From NCBI GenBank assembly GCA_023388535.1, contig JAEWFZ010000010.1, positions 4,873 through 68,872 of the forward strand: a stretch of 64,000 nt of DNA, read 5' to 3'. The DNA is from Bacillota bacterium. Lineage in GTDB: Bacteria > Bacillota_I > Bacilli_A > Erysipelotrichales > Erysipelotrichaceae. Under the pieces are notes generated by a model that saw only the letters and a program-made list of their open reading frames with translations, was not told where the DNA came from and ran no database searches. Below, in pieces: positions 25,835 to 36,525 of the stretch; position 1 is the stretch's first letter; every line of letters starts with the position of its first letter. Position numbers and translations under genes: made by a program.

Positions 25835-26939
25835 GAACTATTTCAAAATTGTTAATGCCCATAAATTTGGTATTCTTTTGTATACCGCTATTTTTGCTTT
25901 TATCGCTTTCATTAATATCCAAGCCAATCCAGCTAGTCCGGATTCTTTCGTTGAAAAAAGAGCGAAGATAGCCTTTTTCGATGAAGCTCAAAACCAATTA
26001 AGCCAGGGATTAAAAAGCTATTTAGAAGAAATTGGTGAAATAGCCGACTTAACCATGGATCAAGCGGAAGATGCTCTCTTTATCAACAGTATTCAAGCCA
26101 TTATAAAAGTTCCAAAAGACTACACGATAGATTGTACGATTGAATACAAAGCAGCCCCAGGAGCCACTTCCGATTTCATTGTTCAACAAAAGGTAAATCA
26201 ATACTTAAAGACCGTTAGTATTTATCAACAAACCGGATTTTCAATAGATGAATCGCTCTCAAAAGCCAAGCATAGCTTAGCCCAAGAAGCTGATATTGAG
26301 ATTTACAAATCCTCATTAGGAAATCAAAATCAGCGCTTCTCCACAGCCTTCTTTAACGGATTAAACTATGTCTTAGTGGCTCAAGTAATTATTGTTATCG
26401 GTTTAGTTACCCGAACCTTCTATGAGCAGACTTTACTCAAACGCAATCAGGTAGCTTCGCTATCGAAACTGCGCTTTAATTTAGAAATCATCTTGGGACA
26501 TGTTGTCATGAGTCTTCTTATCTGGTTAATCTATGTTTTGATGAGTTATTTCATTTTCAAGGATACCATCGCGCTAGATCGCTGGTGGTTATACGTGTTT
26601 AATTCCTTTATCTTCTTATTAAGCACGATGGCCCTAGGTTATTTGATGACTCGTATCTTTGCTACGCCAGAAGCTGCCAGCGGGGGCTCGAATGTAATTT
26701 CCTTAGGAACTTCGTTTTTCTCCGGAGCTTTTGTTCCCCAATCGATGCTACCAGCCGCAACGCTTGCGATTGGAAAATTAACGCCTTCGTTCTACTATGT
26801 CCGTAACAACGATGAGTTGATCTCTAATCCGAATATGCAATTGATGTATCAAAACTGGGGCATATTGTTGGGCTTTACTGTGTTATTTCTAGCCTTAGCG
26901 ATTCTGATTAAACCAAGAGCCATCAGCAAAGAACAATAA
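25821..26939 (+). CDS. ABC-2 type transporter permease
   Basis: 372 aa, second permease with the same plan: an N-terminal helix, a ~150-aa outer loop, then helices from about residue 185. SGAFVPQSMLPAATLAIGKLTPSFYYVRNND near the C-terminus is characteristic of ABC-2 permeases. Last gene of the three-gene operon, ended by the hairpin at 26952-26981. Confidence 0.85.
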   Translation: MNIFKNYFKIVNAHKFGILLYTAIFAFIAFINIQANPASPDSFVEKRAKIAFFDEAQNQLSQGLKSYLEEIGEIADLTMDQAEDALFINSIQAIIKVPKDYTIDCTIEYKAAPGATSDFIVQQKVNQYLKTVSIYQQTGFSIDESLSKAKHSLAQEADIEIYKSSLGNQNQRFSTAFFNGLNYVLVAQVIIVIGLVTRTFYEQTLLKRNQVASLSKLRFNLEIILGHVVMSLLIWLIYVLMSYFIFKDTIALDRWWLYVFNSFIFLLSTMALGYLMTRIFATPEAASGGSNVISLGTSFFSGAFVPQSMLPAATLAIGKLTPSFYYVRNNDELISNPNMQLMYQNWGILLGFTVLFLALAILIKPRAISKEQ

Positions 26940-26951
26940 AACTTAAGTCTA

Positions 26952-26985
26952 AAAAGAACAGCAATCACTTGCTGTTCTTTTATCG
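26952..26985. terminator. Bidirectional intrinsic terminator
   Basis: AAAAGAACAGCAA (26952-26964), TCAC loop, TTGCTGTTCTTTT (26969-26981). Perfect 13-bp stem with A/T-rich ends, placed between two converging genes. Confidence 0.85.
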
Positions 26986-26992
26986 GTTTAGT

Positions 26993-27874
26993 TTAAGGCA
27001 TTCTTTCTAATTGACTATGGGTATAGAGTTCATACCAATCTTGATGACTTAATTCAATCTTGAGTGCTGGTAGTGCCGATAGAATGCGCTCGACTTTCAT
27101 CGTTCCAAGTATTGGGACAATCTTCAATGGATGCTTCAATATCCAGGCTAACATTACCTGATCGAGACTTTCTAGTTGATACTTGTCTTTAATTTCATGT
27201 AATTTTTCAAGCAAAACTGGATTGTCATAAGCTTCTTTAAATACAGCCCCACCCCCTAAAGGTGAATAGGCCATAACGGTTAAATCGTGATATTGACAGC
27301 GTTCGATGACGCCGTTTTTGAAATGCTCAAGATGATCAACCGAAACTTGGATTTGATTAATTTCTATCTCCGGAAATTCTTTAATGATCGCATCCATTTG
27401 CCAGGTCAAGAAATTACTAACCCCAAAATGTTTAACTTTGCCACTGGCTTTAAGGGTATTAAAAGCTCGTGCGACTTCCTTATAATCCATTAAATGATCG
27501 ACACGATGAATTAACAAAACATCTAGATAATCAATTTGAAGTTGCTCCAGAATCAGATTGGTTTGATTCAGGATATAGTCATAGCTAGTATTGTAGTAAG
27601 ACGGTGTTAGTTCGGCGCTTGGATTGCTGTTTCTGACAATCCCGCATTTGCTAACTAAAATCATCTGTTCGCGCAACTTGGGGTGTTGTGCTAAAACACG
27701 ACCAAATTGGATTTGAGCTTGACCACCACCATAGATATCCGCGTGGTCGAAGGTATTAATTCCGTGATCCAAGCAAGTCTTAATCAATTCATAAACTTGT
27801 TGGTCACTTAAATTGGCTTCGGTTAGTCGCCATAGACCAAACGAAAGCGGGGATAGGTTAATTTTCTGTTTCAT
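26993..27874 (-). CDS. Aldo/keto reductase (YdhF-like)
   Basis: 293 aa NADPH-dependent oxidoreductase of the TIM-barrel AKR family. The catalytic tetrad can be placed: Asp and Tyr in FDHADIYGGG, Lys in LVSKCGI, and His in LLIHRVDHLMD. GKVKHFGVSNF and the C-terminal VPILGTMKVERI are family hallmarks. The DHLMD stretch and overall length match E. coli YdhF more than Gcy/YvgN types. Substrate unknown. Confidence 0.88.
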   Translation of the reverse strand: MKQKINLSPLSFGLWRLTEANLSDQQVYELIKTCLDHGINTFDHADIYGGGQAQIQFGRVLAQHPKLREQMILVSKCGIVRNSNPSAELTPSYYNTSYDYILNQTNLILEQLQIDYLDVLLIHRVDHLMDYKEVARAFNTLKASGKVKHFGVSNFLTWQMDAIIKEFPEIEINQIQVSVDHLEHFKNGVIERCQYHDLTVMAYSPLGGGAVFKEAYDNPVLLEKLHEIKDKYQLESLDQVMLAWILKHPLKIVPILGTMKVERILSALPALKIELSHQDWYELYTHSQLERMP

Positions 27875-27950
27875 TATCTGCTACTCCTTTGAACTTATCA
27901 TAGCGAAAATAGTTGAAATATGCTACCGACAACTTAACAAAAAACATAGC

Positions 27951-27979
27951 TTGCTATGGCTGTTCATCGGTGGTAATAT
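27951..27979 (+). promoter_or_regulatory. Promoter of the pyrimidine operon
   Basis: TTGCTA (27951-27956), a 17-bp spacer and TAATAT (27974-27979). The transcript would carry a ~105-nt structured leader before pyrB. Confidence 0.6.
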
Positions 27980-28004
27980 TATGGCAGTTAGGTCCTTTTA
28001 AAGT

Positions 28005-29007
<1,003 letters not shown>

Positions 29008-29009
29008 CT

Positions 29010-29444
29010 ATGGTATTAACAATCAATAGTATTACCAAGGGAATTGTCATCGATCATATAAAAGTAGGATTGGGCTATGAATTATTTAAGATTCTAGAAT
29101 TAGATAAGGCTACCTACCCAGTGGCTCTTATCATGAATGCCTCTTCAACCCTATATGGTAGAAAAGATATCATTAAAATTGAAGGGGTAACGGATGTCGA
29201 TTTGGATGCGATTGGCGTTATTGATCCGAGTATTACCGTCAATTACATCGAAAATGAAGTCATTGTCAAAAAAGTTCATATTACCTTGCCACAATCTATT
29301 GTAGGCTCGCTACAGTGCACTAATCCAAAATGTATCTCCACCCATGAACGTCATGTCACCAGTCATTTTTCCTTGGTAGAAGCGGAAACGAAGATTTATA
29401 AATGCGACTATTGTGATCACTTCTACAATATGGAGGAAGCATGA
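29010..29444 (+). CDS. pyrI: Aspartate carbamoyltransferase regulatory subunit
   Basis: 144 aa. The N-terminal nucleotide-binding domain is followed by a zinc domain with Cys103, Cys108, Cys132 and Cys135 (CTNPKC and CDYC), which contacts PyrB. It confers CTP/ATP control in the related enzyme. It starts 2 bp after pyrB and overlaps pyrC by 4 bp. Confidence 0.95.
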   Translation: MVLTINSITKGIVIDHIKVGLGYELFKILELDKATYPVALIMNASSTLYGRKDIIKIEGVTDVDLDAIGVIDPSITVNYIENEVIVKKVHITLPQSIVGSLQCTNPKCISTHERHVTSHFSLVEAETKIYKCDYCDHFYNMEEA

Positions 29445-30619
29445 AGACGGTTTTTAAGAATTTCAGAGTTGTCGACGCCCATCGGGACGAAATCATTGAT
29501 GTCCTAGTAGAAGATGGAAAGATTGTTGAGTTAGGAAAAAACCTCAACGCAAAACAAACTATTGAAGGCGATAATTTAGTATTAGTGCCTTCCTTCTGTG
29601 ATCTACATGTTCACTTTCGGGAACCGGGGTATGAATATAAGGAAACCATAGAAACTGGTAGTCAGGCCGCCTTAAAGGGGGGCTATACCGGCGTCAATTG
29701 TATGGGAAATACCAATCCGATTTGTGATAATCAAGAAACTTTAGATTATATCCTTGAAAAAGGAAGACAGACCGAAATTGATGTCGATCAAGTAGTAGCC
29801 ATTACCAAAGGTTTTGAGGGCCAGGATATCCGTCATCTCGATACCATACAACCGATCAAGTATATTTCCGACGATGGTCATGGTGTGGTCTCGGACTTGA
29901 TAATCTATCAAGCGATGTTAAAAGCTAAAGAAAAAGGCTTTGGCTTAATGCTTCATGAAGAGAATCGAGATTTTTCTAGTTTTGATTATCGGATTGCGGA
30001 AGATTTGATGACGATTCGAGACGTTTATTTGGCCGGAGCAACTAAAGCCAAGGTCCATTTCTGCCATGTATCGACGAAAGCTTCCCTGGAAGCGATTCGT
30101 TGGGGAAAACAACAAGGGTATGATATTAGCTGCGAAGTGACGCCCCATCATATTGTTTTAAAAGATAGCGACTATCGGGTCAATCCACCATTGCGGACTC
30201 AAGAAGATATTGAGGCCATTTTCAAAGCTATTAACGATGGAACCATCGATGCCATTGCCACCGATCATGCGCCTCATTCCAGTGAAGATAAAGAAAAAGG
30301 CAGCCCTGGACTGATTGGTTTAGAATCGAGCTTTTCAGTTTGCTATGAGGCTCTAGTTAAAACGAATCGGATTAGTTTATCACGCCTAGTCGAATTAATG
30401 AGTACGACGCCCAATCGATTACTAGGGTATCGTAAAGGTAAAATAGAAGCCGGTTATCAAGCGGATTTTGCGATCTTGGATTTAAATCATCCCTATATTT
30501 TTGATGAAAAAGAAATTTATTCAAAAAGTTCAAATACGCCATTTTTAAACCAAAAGTTTTCAGCAAAGGTAGTGGCAACCTACCGGAAAGGAAAGAAAGT
30601 ATATGAAAATCATCGATAA
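29441..30619 (+). CDS. pyrC: Dihydroorotase (class I)
   Basis: 392 aa amidohydrolase. Zinc ligands in [10 protein letters not shown] near residues 52-61, further His in [10 protein letters not shown] and VTPHHI, and Asp in [12 protein letters not shown]. Catalyses ring closure of carbamoyl aspartate. Its end overlaps pyrF by 17 bp. Confidence 0.95.
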   Translation: MKTVFKNFRVVDAHRDEIIDVLVEDGKIVELGKNLNAKQTIEGDNLVLVPSFCDLHVHFREPGYEYKETIETGSQAALKGGYTGVNCMGNTNPICDNQETLDYILEKGRQTEIDVDQVVAITKGFEGQDIRHLDTIQPIKYISDDGHGVVSDLIIYQAMLKAKEKGFGLMLHEENRDFSSFDYRIAEDLMTIRDVYLAGATKAKVHFCHVSTKASLEAIRWGKQQGYDISCEVTPHHIVLKDSDYRVNPPLRTQEDIEAIFKAINDGTIDAIATDHAPHSSEDKEKGSPGLIGLESSFSVCYEALVKTNRISLSRLVELMSTTPNRLLGYRKGKIEAGYQADFAILDLNHPYIFDEKEIYSKSSNTPFLNQKFSAKVVATYRKGKKVYENHR

Positions 30620-31460
30620 ATTAGTCCAAAATGTAGCCGAGAAAAGTTGTATTTGTGTTGGCTTAGACTCAAGCTTAAGCTACATTCCCGAATCCCTAAA
30701 AGCACAGTTTCCAAGGGTATCGGATCAAATATTTGAGTTCAATAAAGCGATTATTGAAACGACCAAGGATCTTGTCGCCATTTATAAACCACAAATCGCC
30801 TATTACGAAGCGGCTGGCATTGAGGGTATCATCGCTTATTCAAGAACGGTGAATTACTTAAAAAGTTTGGGCTTATTGACGATTGGTGATATTAAACGTA
30901 GTGATATCGCGAGTACCGCAAGTCAATATGCAACCGCTCATTTCAGCGGTGAGTTTGAAGTTGATTTTATTACCCTAAATCCTTATATGGGCTACGATAG
31001 CATCACGCCGTATTTACCGTATTTAGAAACGGGAGAAAAAGGCATCTTTGTTCTATTAAGAACCTCCAATCCAGGAGCGAAAGACATCGAATATCTAAAA
31101 GTCAACGACGAATATCTTTACTACACCATCGGCGATCAATTAGCGAAAATGGCAGAAAACTATCAGGGTCAGTCTGGTTATAGTAGTTTAGGCTTGGTAA
31201 CAGGAGGAACCCATCGCGATGAAGCTCAAGAAATTAGAGAACGCTATCCAAATTGTTTCTTCTTGATTCCTGGATATGGGGCTCAAGGGGGCACAGCCGC
31301 CGATGTACGCTTATATTTAAATGAATTTAATGGCGGTATCGTCAATTCTTCAAGAGGTATAATTACCCACTACAAGAAGTTTGAAGATGGACCAGAAAAC
31401 TTCGCTAAATACGCTAGAGAAGCTGTTCTAGCCATGAAAAAGGATATCTATGAATTATAA
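30603..31460 (+). CDS. pyrF: Orotidine 5'-phosphate decarboxylase (type 2)
   Basis: 285 aa, longer than the ~235-aa type 1 enzyme and fitting the type 2 group. [13 protein letters not shown] at the N-terminus, the catalytic [16 protein letters not shown] block, and [15 protein letters not shown] with [10 protein letters not shown] for phosphate binding. The ATG at 30603 lies inside the end of pyrC with GAAAGG upstream. It overlaps pyrK by 11 bp. Confidence 0.93.
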   Translation: MKIIDKLVQNVAEKSCICVGLDSSLSYIPESLKAQFPRVSDQIFEFNKAIIETTKDLVAIYKPQIAYYEAAGIEGIIAYSRTVNYLKSLGLLTIGDIKRSDIASTASQYATAHFSGEFEVDFITLNPYMGYDSITPYLPYLETGEKGIFVLLRTSNPGAKDIEYLKVNDEYLYYTIGDQLAKMAENYQGQSGYSSLGLVTGGTHRDEAQEIRERYPNCFFLIPGYGAQGGTAADVRLYLNEFNGGIVNSSRGIITHYKKFEDGPENFAKYAREAVLAMKKDIYEL

Positions 31461-32169
31461 GTCAAAAATATACCGTAACGAAAAAGTCACCGATAAGGTC
31501 TATTTAATGGAAGTGGATTATCAAGAACCAGGCAACCCGGGACAATTTTATATGTTGAAGGCTTGGGGTAATGATCCTCTGTTGGGACGACCTTTTGGCA
31601 TCTGTGATATCAAAGAAAATAAACTAAGCTTTCTCTATGAAGTTGTGGGTCGCGGTACAAAAATACTATCTAACCTCAATCAAGATCAAACTATTGAACT
31701 GATTGGTCCGCTTGGAAACGGTTTTCCCTTAACGGATCAAAAAGCCGCCATTGTTGCGGGCGGCTGTGGTCTAGCACCAATGGTCTATTTAGCCAAACAG
31801 CTACCAATCAAACCGGATGTTTATCTTGGTTATAAATCCGATGCTTATGCGGTTGAATTGATTAAACCGTATGCTGATAAAATTATTATTGCCAGTGAAG
31901 ATGGCAGCAGTGGCCAACCTGGATTTATCACCGATTACTTAGAAGCCTCAGACTATCCGGTCGTCTATGGTTGTGGTCCTGATCCGATGATGAGAGCGTT
32001 AAAGCAACTCTGTAAAGATAGTACCCTCTATTTATCTATGGATGCTTATATGGCTTGTGGTGTTGGTGCTTGTTTAGGTTGTACCATCGAAACCGTCGAT
32101 GGACTTCAACGAGTTTGTATGGAAGGACCGGTTTTCAACGGAAAGGATGTGTTCAATGATGAAAGTTAA
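31450..32169 (+). CDS. pyrK: Dihydroorotate dehydrogenase electron-transfer subunit
   Basis: 239 aa. FAD domain with [13 protein letters not shown]-binding [17 protein letters not shown], and a C-terminal [2Fe-2S] site with Cys203, Cys208, Cys211 and Cys223. It passes electrons from PyrD to NAD+, which marks the PyrD as the heterotetrameric class 1B form. Confidence 0.95.
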   Translation: MNYKSKIYRNEKVTDKVYLMEVDYQEPGNPGQFYMLKAWGNDPLLGRPFGICDIKENKLSFLYEVVGRGTKILSNLNQDQTIELIGPLGNGFPLTDQKAAIVAGGCGLAPMVYLAKQLPIKPDVYLGYKSDAYAVELIKPYADKIIIASEDGSSGQPGFITDYLEASDYPVVYGCGPDPMMRALKQLCKDSTLYLSMDAYMACGVGACLGCTIETVDGLQRVCMEGPVFNGKDVFNDES

Positions 32170-33052
32170 TCTTTGTGGCGTGACTTTAAAAAACCCAGTC
32201 ATTGCTGCTAGTGGAACCTTTGGATTTGGTCGCGAATACGCTAAATTTTTTAACTTAGATCAACTGGGTGGGATGGTAAGCAAGGGCTTGACCTTAAATC
32301 CAAAAGAGGGTAATCGTGGCTTGAGAATTCATGAAACCACCGCTGGTATCATGAATAGCATCGGTTTACAAAACCCTGGCATCAAGGCGTTTATTGATAC
32401 CGAGCTAAAATATATGTTGAGTCAAGATACGGAAACGATTGCCAATCTCGGTGGTAATAGCTTAGCGGATTATGTCGAAGGCGCTAAATTGTTGAACGCA
32501 ACCGATTTGAAGTTCATCGAGCTCAATATCTCTTGTCCTAATATTAAAGAGGGCGGAATGGCCTTTGGAATTACTTGTGACTCCGCCGAAGTGGTGGTGA
32601 AGGCAGTTCGGGAAGTGACTGATAAGATTCTGATCGTCAAGCTATCTCCGAACGCTCATGATATTAAAGCTATGGCACAAACTTGTGTAGCGGCTGGGGC
32701 CGATGCCTTAAGTTTAGTCAATACCTTTAATGCCTTAGCTATCGATGTTGAGACTAGAAAACCATATTTTGAAAACGTCACTGCCGGCTTATCTGGACCT
32801 TGCATTAAACCAATCGCTTTACGGATGGTTCGCGAAGTGGCTTCGGTGGTTGAGGTTCCAATTATTGGTTTAGGTGGCATCATGAACGCCAACGATGCGC
32901 TTGAGTTCATCATGGCCGGGGCCACAGCCGTCCAAGTCGGCACCGCAAACTTCACCGATCCAACCGTCATGTTGGATATTATTCAAGGCATAGAAGCTTA
33001 TATGGTACGCCATGATTTACAATCGCTAGAAGAAATACGAGGTATTATTTAA
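32156..33052 (+). CDS. pyrD: Dihydroorotate dehydrogenase, class 1B catalytic subunit
   Basis: 298 aa from the ATG at 32156 (a second ATG follows at once at 32159); AAAGGA at 32142-32147 decides this start over the in-frame ATG at 32099 inside pyrK. FMN barrel with AASGTFGFGREY, SKGLTLNPKEGN, the NISCPN loop carrying the class 1B catalytic Cys, and GLGGIMNANDALEF. It overlaps pyrK by 14 bp and pyrE by one base. Confidence 0.94.
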   Translation: MMKVNLCGVTLKNPVIAASGTFGFGREYAKFFNLDQLGGMVSKGLTLNPKEGNRGLRIHETTAGIMNSIGLQNPGIKAFIDTELKYMLSQDTETIANLGGNSLADYVEGAKLLNATDLKFIELNISCPNIKEGGMAFGITCDSAEVVVKAVREVTDKILIVKLSPNAHDIKAMAQTCVAAGADALSLVNTFNALAIDVETRKPYFENVTAGLSGPCIKPIALRMVREVASVVEVPIIGLGGIMNANDALEFIMAGATAVQVGTANFTDPTVMLDIIQGIEAYMVRHDLQSLEEIRGII

Positions 33053-33627
33053 TGGAAAATCAAGTATTAGAACTACTTAAGGATTCAAAAGCTTTACTAG
33101 AGGGACACTTTTTATTGTCCTCCGGCAAACATTCCAATGGCTATATTCAATGTGCCAAATTATTACAATATCCTGATAAAGCTGAAAAGGTCGTCGAAGT
33201 TATTGTTGCTAAACTAAAAGAAGCTAAGGTGGAAGTAGACTTAGTGGTTGGTCCTGCTATGGGCGGGATTGTCATCGCCTATGAGGTTGGCCGTCAACTC
33301 AAGGTTCCAGCGATTTTTACGGAACGTGAGAACAACGAAATGACCTTGCGTCGTGGCTTTGAAATTTTACCGAATCAAAAAGTATTGGTGGTAGAAGATG
33401 TGGTGACGACTGGAAAATCAAGTTTGGAGACGATCGCGGTCATCGAAGCGGCTCAAGCCGAAGTCGTTGGTATTGCTTGTTTAGCCGATCGTAGCGGTAA
33501 TGGTAAGTTGGACTATCCACTCTACGCAGCGATTGCCTTGGATATTCAAACCTATGAGGCGATGGATTGTCCGCTTTGTCACTCTGAAATGTCGTTAACT
33601 AAACCTGGTTCGCGTAAGAAGTTTTAA
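33052..33627 (+). CDS. pyrE: Orotate phosphoribosyltransferase
   Basis: 191 aa. PRPP-binding motif VLVVEDVVTTGKSS, HFLLSSGKHSNGYIQCAKL at the N-terminus and FTERENNEMTLRRGF for orotate/PRPP contact. Last gene of the pyr operon. The operon has all steps from carbamoyl phosphate to UMP but no carAB. Confidence 0.95.
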   Translation: MENQVLELLKDSKALLEGHFLLSSGKHSNGYIQCAKLLQYPDKAEKVVEVIVAKLKEAKVEVDLVVGPAMGGIVIAYEVGRQLKVPAIFTERENNEMTLRRGFEILPNQKVLVVEDVVTTGKSSLETIAVIEAAQAEVVGIACLADRSGNGKLDYPLYAAIALDIQTYEAMDCPLCHSEMSLTKPGSRKKF

Positions 33628-33770
33628 TACGTTAGTCTTATTAATTGCTGTAATTAGACAATTCAAGATTAAAATTATCAAAGTTCATAACTTTAAATCT
33701 TTAATTACATATCTTTGTGTTTAGAGTGGTATAATGAGTTAAACTTGTACCAATGAAATGAGGTTGTACT

Positions 33771-34478
33771 ATGTCCGTTAAATACAAAGAAGTAGCGCGC
33801 CAATTAGAAGAAAAAATACTCACCGGCGAATACGAAGAACAAAAGAAATTACCAACCGAAGATGAATTAATGTCGATGTTTAAAGTCAGCCGAAACACGG
33901 TACGACATGCGATTGAAACTTTAGTTAAATTAGGCTTAGTGATTCCTATTCAAGGATCGGGGGTGTTTCTCCGTGATAGGCCTAAAGATGGCAGCATTAG
34001 CATAGAAGGTTTCCAAGGACTTACTGCAGGGTTTCAAGACGCTGAAATTAAAACCGAGATTGTCGAATTTGAATTAATTCAAGCCGATGAAGAAATAGCC
34101 GCCAATATTGGTATTAAGGTAGGCGATCCCGTCTATTACATCGAACGGGTCCGCCATTTAAACGGAAAACCGTATGCCTACGAAGTTTCTTACTACAATA
34201 AGCAAGTGATTGTTTATTTGAGTCGAGAAATCATTCAAGGCTCCATCTATCGTTATATCCGTGAGGATCTCAATCAGCAGATGGGTTATGTCTACCGCAT
34301 CATTTCGGCCGATAAATTATCGGCTAAACATGCCAAGTATCTGGGTTTAAAAGAAGGCGACCCGGCGTTGATAACGAAAAATACCGCCATGTTAAAGAGC
34401 GGTATCGTATTTGATTATTCGATCGATTATCATCACTATCAGAACGCTTCTTATATGAAGCTTGCTAATTTTATTTAA
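33771..34478 (+). CDS. GntR-family regulator with UTRA ligand domain (HutC subfamily)
   Basis: 235 aa. N-terminal winged helix (about 1-70: KYKEVARQLEEKILTGEYEEQKKLPTEDELMSMFKVSRNTVRHAIETL) and a C-terminal UTRA effector domain (about 90-235). Such proteins often control PTS sugar loci, which agrees with the DUF3284, EIIC and EIIB remnants just downstream. A TATAAT lies at 33730-33735 and TTGTAC occurs twice in the leader. It converges with, and overlaps by 4 bp, the small minus-strand gene that follows. Confidence 0.85.
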   Translation: MSVKYKEVARQLEEKILTGEYEEQKKLPTEDELMSMFKVSRNTVRHAIETLVKLGLVIPIQGSGVFLRDRPKDGSISIEGFQGLTAGFQDAEIKTEIVEFELIQADEEIAANIGIKVGDPVYYIERVRHLNGKPYAYEVSYYNKQVIVYLSREIIQGSIYRYIREDLNQQMGYVYRIISADKLSAKHAKYLGLKEGDPALITKNTAMLKSGIVFDYSIDYHHYQNASYMKLANFI

Positions 34479-34693
34479 ATTTCACTAACATTAAAGAAAA
34501 GCGCTTGTCCATACTCAGAGGATTTAATCGCTTTTTTTGCGACTTGAATGGCAGTTTCTACGTCATGGCTATGGTCAAACTTAAGTTTCATACCATCGCG
34601 AGCCATTAATTTGAATTCTACCCCATCAATGACTTGATTGTTGAGTAACTCAATGATGTAATCTCGTTTTAAAGGGGCGTGTACCAATATCAT
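34475..34693 (-). CDS. Small protein of unknown function, coupled to DUF3284 gene
   Basis: 72 aa, predicted soluble, mixed alpha/beta (strand-rich DGVEFKLMARDGMKLKFD followed by a helix VETAIQVAKKAIKSS). Size and layout resemble a small HPr-like or ACT-like fold, but no active-site motif is visible. It overlaps the upstream DUF3284 gene by 4 bp (ATGA), so the two are translated together. Confidence 0.6.
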   Translation of the reverse strand: MILVHAPLKRDYIIELLNNQVIDGVEFKLMARDGMKLKFDHSHDVETAIQVAKKAIKSSEYGQALFFNVSEI

Positions 34694-35115
34694 TGATCAT
34701 TCTCCTTTTCTAATTGTTGTTTAATTTGTTGAATCATCGCGAATAAACGTCGTTCGGAATATTTGCGGATTAATGGCAAACTAAAAAACTTGTAATTGAG
34801 TCTACGACTGAACTTTTGAGACGTACCTTCTTCACTATAATGCAAGATTGAGCCTTCATCCATCGGTTCAATACGGTACTCCGTAATCGAAGAATCAATA
34901 CCGAAACGGGATTCAAATCGAATTAATTGATTGACCACAACCTCGGTTATGGTTTGGTTTAAAATGACGGAACGTTTACCGCGATTTAAGGGTCTCGAGT
35001 ATTTAGCATTTAATAAATGGCTTTTTGAAACCTTATAAGTATTAGCTAACTGAGTGGCTAAAAAATCATAGACTTCTTGAGGACTTTTATTAATATAAAT
35101 GGATTGTTTGGGCAT
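34690..35115 (-). CDS. DUF3284-like protein
   Basis: 141 aa with the KSPQEVYDFLATQL opening and the alternating strands of a START/SRPBCC-like fold. DUF3284 proteins are frequent in cellobiose/lichenan PTS operons; here one lies between a UTRA regulator and a PTS EIIC fragment. AGGAGG precedes the ATG. Function unknown. Confidence 0.7.
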   Translation of the reverse strand: MPKQSIYINKSPQEVYDFLATQLANTYKVSKSHLLNAKYSRPLNRGKRSVILNQTITEVVVNQLIRFESRFGIDSSITEYRIEPMDEGSILHYSEEGTSQKFSRRLNYKFFSLPLIRKYSERRLFAMIQQIKQQLEKENDQ

Positions 35116-35135
35116 AGCAGACCTCCTAATAAATG

Positions 35136-35166
35136 ATAATGGCCTAAAATAACTTTAGGCCATTAT
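35136..35166 (-). terminator. Intrinsic terminator behind the EIIC fragment
   Basis: ATAATGGCCTAAA (35136-35148) and TTTAGGCCATTAT (35154-35166) form a perfect 13-bp stem just downstream of the EIIC fragment on the minus strand. Confidence 0.75.
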
Positions 35167-35187
35167 TATATCATTATTTCAGATTAA

Positions 35188-35622
35188 TTAATCGTTCGAT
35201 TTATTGGCGAAAATAACAAACGGTAAGTAGATTAGAAACGCCACAACAATATTTAAAGCTGAAATCAATACTGCACCAAGGGAACCATTAGTAGCTAGAT
35301 AAGCATTAATGATTGGTGGTGTCGTCCAAGGGAATCCATTCACTACTGGTCCAGCAAAACCAACGACAGTGGCTGTATATCCAATCAAAGCTAAGACCGG
35401 TTGGACAATAACAAACGGAATAAAATAAATAGGGTTAAGCACGACTGGTAAACCAAATAATACAGGTTCGTTAATCATGAAGATTCCTGAAGGGAGAGAA
35501 AGCTTGGCGATTTCTAAATCTTGTTTACGTTTTGAGAAAAACAAGATGGCGATGAGTAATCCAAGGGTTGCTCCGGATCCTCCAGCAAATACATAAATAT
35601 CCCAAGAACTAGAAACCTTAAT
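35188..35622 (-). pseudogene. PTS lactose/cellobiose-type EIIC, C-terminal fragment
   Basis: Only ~145 residues of an expected ~430 remain. Reading from 35622, the frame gives SWDIYVFAGGSGATLGL, then a cytoplasmic KRKQDLEIAKLSLPSGIFMINEPVLFGLPVVLNP stretch and two C-terminal helices, all typical of the end of EIIC. In-frame TGA at 35623-35625 lies directly upstream, and unrelated sequence follows. The N-terminal two thirds has been deleted. An internal ATG at 35544 leaves a 118-aa frame unlikely to transport sugar. Confidence 0.85.
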
Positions 35623-35697
35623 TCATAGCCAAACTAAAGAATACTTAAAAGGCTTTGAGTTAATTACATTTAGTCAATTTAGTGAAAGGAGTAGGAA

Positions 35698-35997
35698 ATG
35701 AAAAACATAATTCTGTTGTGTTCTGCAGGAATGAGTACTAGTTTACTAGTTACCCGGATGCGGAAAGCTGCTGAGGAGCAAAACTACGAATGCCATATCG
35801 AGGCGATGTCTACCAGTTCGGTATCTCAAGCCGCAAAAGTTGCGGATATTATCTTACTGGGTCCTCAAGTCCGTTTTCAGTTGAATAACATTAGAAAACA
35901 AGTAGATGTTCCTGTAGATGTCATCGACATGCGAGCATACGGAACCGTCAATGGCGAAGTTGTTTTGGAACAAGCTAAACAATTACTAGAAGAGTAA
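35698..35997 (+). CDS. PTS EIIB component, lactose/cellobiose family
   Basis: 99 aa. Phosphorylatable Cys8 in ILLCSAGMSTSLLV, then DIILLGPQVRFQLNNIRKQV, both standard for cellobiose-type IIB. AAAGGAG upstream. No IIA gene and no intact IIC gene remain in the window, so it is orphaned unless partners are encoded elsewhere. It points away from the EIIC fragment, so a rearrangement is likely. Confidence 0.9.
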   Translation: MKNIILLCSAGMSTSLLVTRMRKAAEEQNYECHIEAMSTSSVSQAAKVADIILLGPQVRFQLNNIRKQVDVPVDVIDMRAYGTVNGEVVLEQAKQLLEE

Positions 35998-36009
35998 ATC
36001 GGATAGTAT

Positions 36010-36057
36010 ACGTTGATAATCTGTCAATTATCCTGTCAGGTTGTCGACGTTTTTTTA
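36010..36057 (+). terminator. Terminator after the EIIB gene
   Basis: ACGTTGA (36010-36016) pairs with TCGACGT (36044-36050, one G-T pair), enclosing the smaller stem GATAAT/ATTATC, and is followed by seven T. Confidence 0.6.
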
Positions 36058-36129
36058 TACCAAGAAAATTGGTAGTATGGGGTAATTTAGCTTTTTGATT
36101 TCTGCTAGACAATTTTTAAGACAAAACGC

Positions 36130-36157
36130 TTGCTAATCCTTGGAATTATGATATTAT
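36130..36157 (+). promoter_or_regulatory. Promoter of rpmE
   Basis: TTGCTA (36130-36135), 16-bp spacer, TATTAT (36152-36157). The ~50-nt leader that follows could hold an L31 autoregulatory structure, but I could not confirm a fold. Confidence 0.6.
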
Positions 36158-36217
36158 ATTCAAGCAAGTTGCACTTACTTTGGGCTGACTTGACGCTCAA
36201 GGCGGAAGGAGAAAGAT

Positions 36218-36439
36218 ATGAAAAAAGGAATACATCCAACGTTTAATATCGTAAAAGCAACCTGTGTATCCTGCGGAAACGAGTTTGAAGTAGGATCAAC
36301 CGCAAATGAAATTCGTGTTGATACCTGTTCGAATTGCCATCCATTCTATACTGGCAAACAACGTTTTACGCAAGCACAAGGTCGTATCGAGAAATTTAAC
36401 CGTAAATACGGAAAACGTACAGAACAAACACAAGAGTAA
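36218..36439 (+). CDS. rpmE: 50S ribosomal protein L31 (zinc-binding type)
   Basis: 73 aa. MKKGIHPTFN start and four cysteines (16, 19, 37, 40) in CVSC and CSNC, so it is the C+ zinc form, with the family signature NCHPFYTGKQRF. GGAAGGAG before the ATG. Single gene with its own promoter and terminator. Confidence 0.97.
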   Translation: MKKGIHPTFNIVKATCVSCGNEFEVGSTANEIRVDTCSNCHPFYTGKQRFTQAQGRIEKFNRKYGKRTEQTQE

Positions 36440-36457
36440 GGGAAACCTTACTTTTTT
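36435..36457 (+). terminator. Intrinsic terminator of rpmE
   Basis: AGTAAGG, GAAA tetraloop, CCTTACT and a run of T; the stem overlaps the rpmE stop codon. Confidence 0.85.
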
Positions 36458-36525
36458 GTTGGCACTATAAGACTACAAAAAGACCATGAAATTTAATATA
36501 ATATCATTCGAGAGGTAAGAAAAAA

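Noticed and set aside
27945..27958. CATAGC-TT-GCTATG hairpin as a terminator of the aldo/keto reductase region
   Set aside because: It has no T tract, lies upstream of that gene, and overlaps the -35 region of the pyr promoter.
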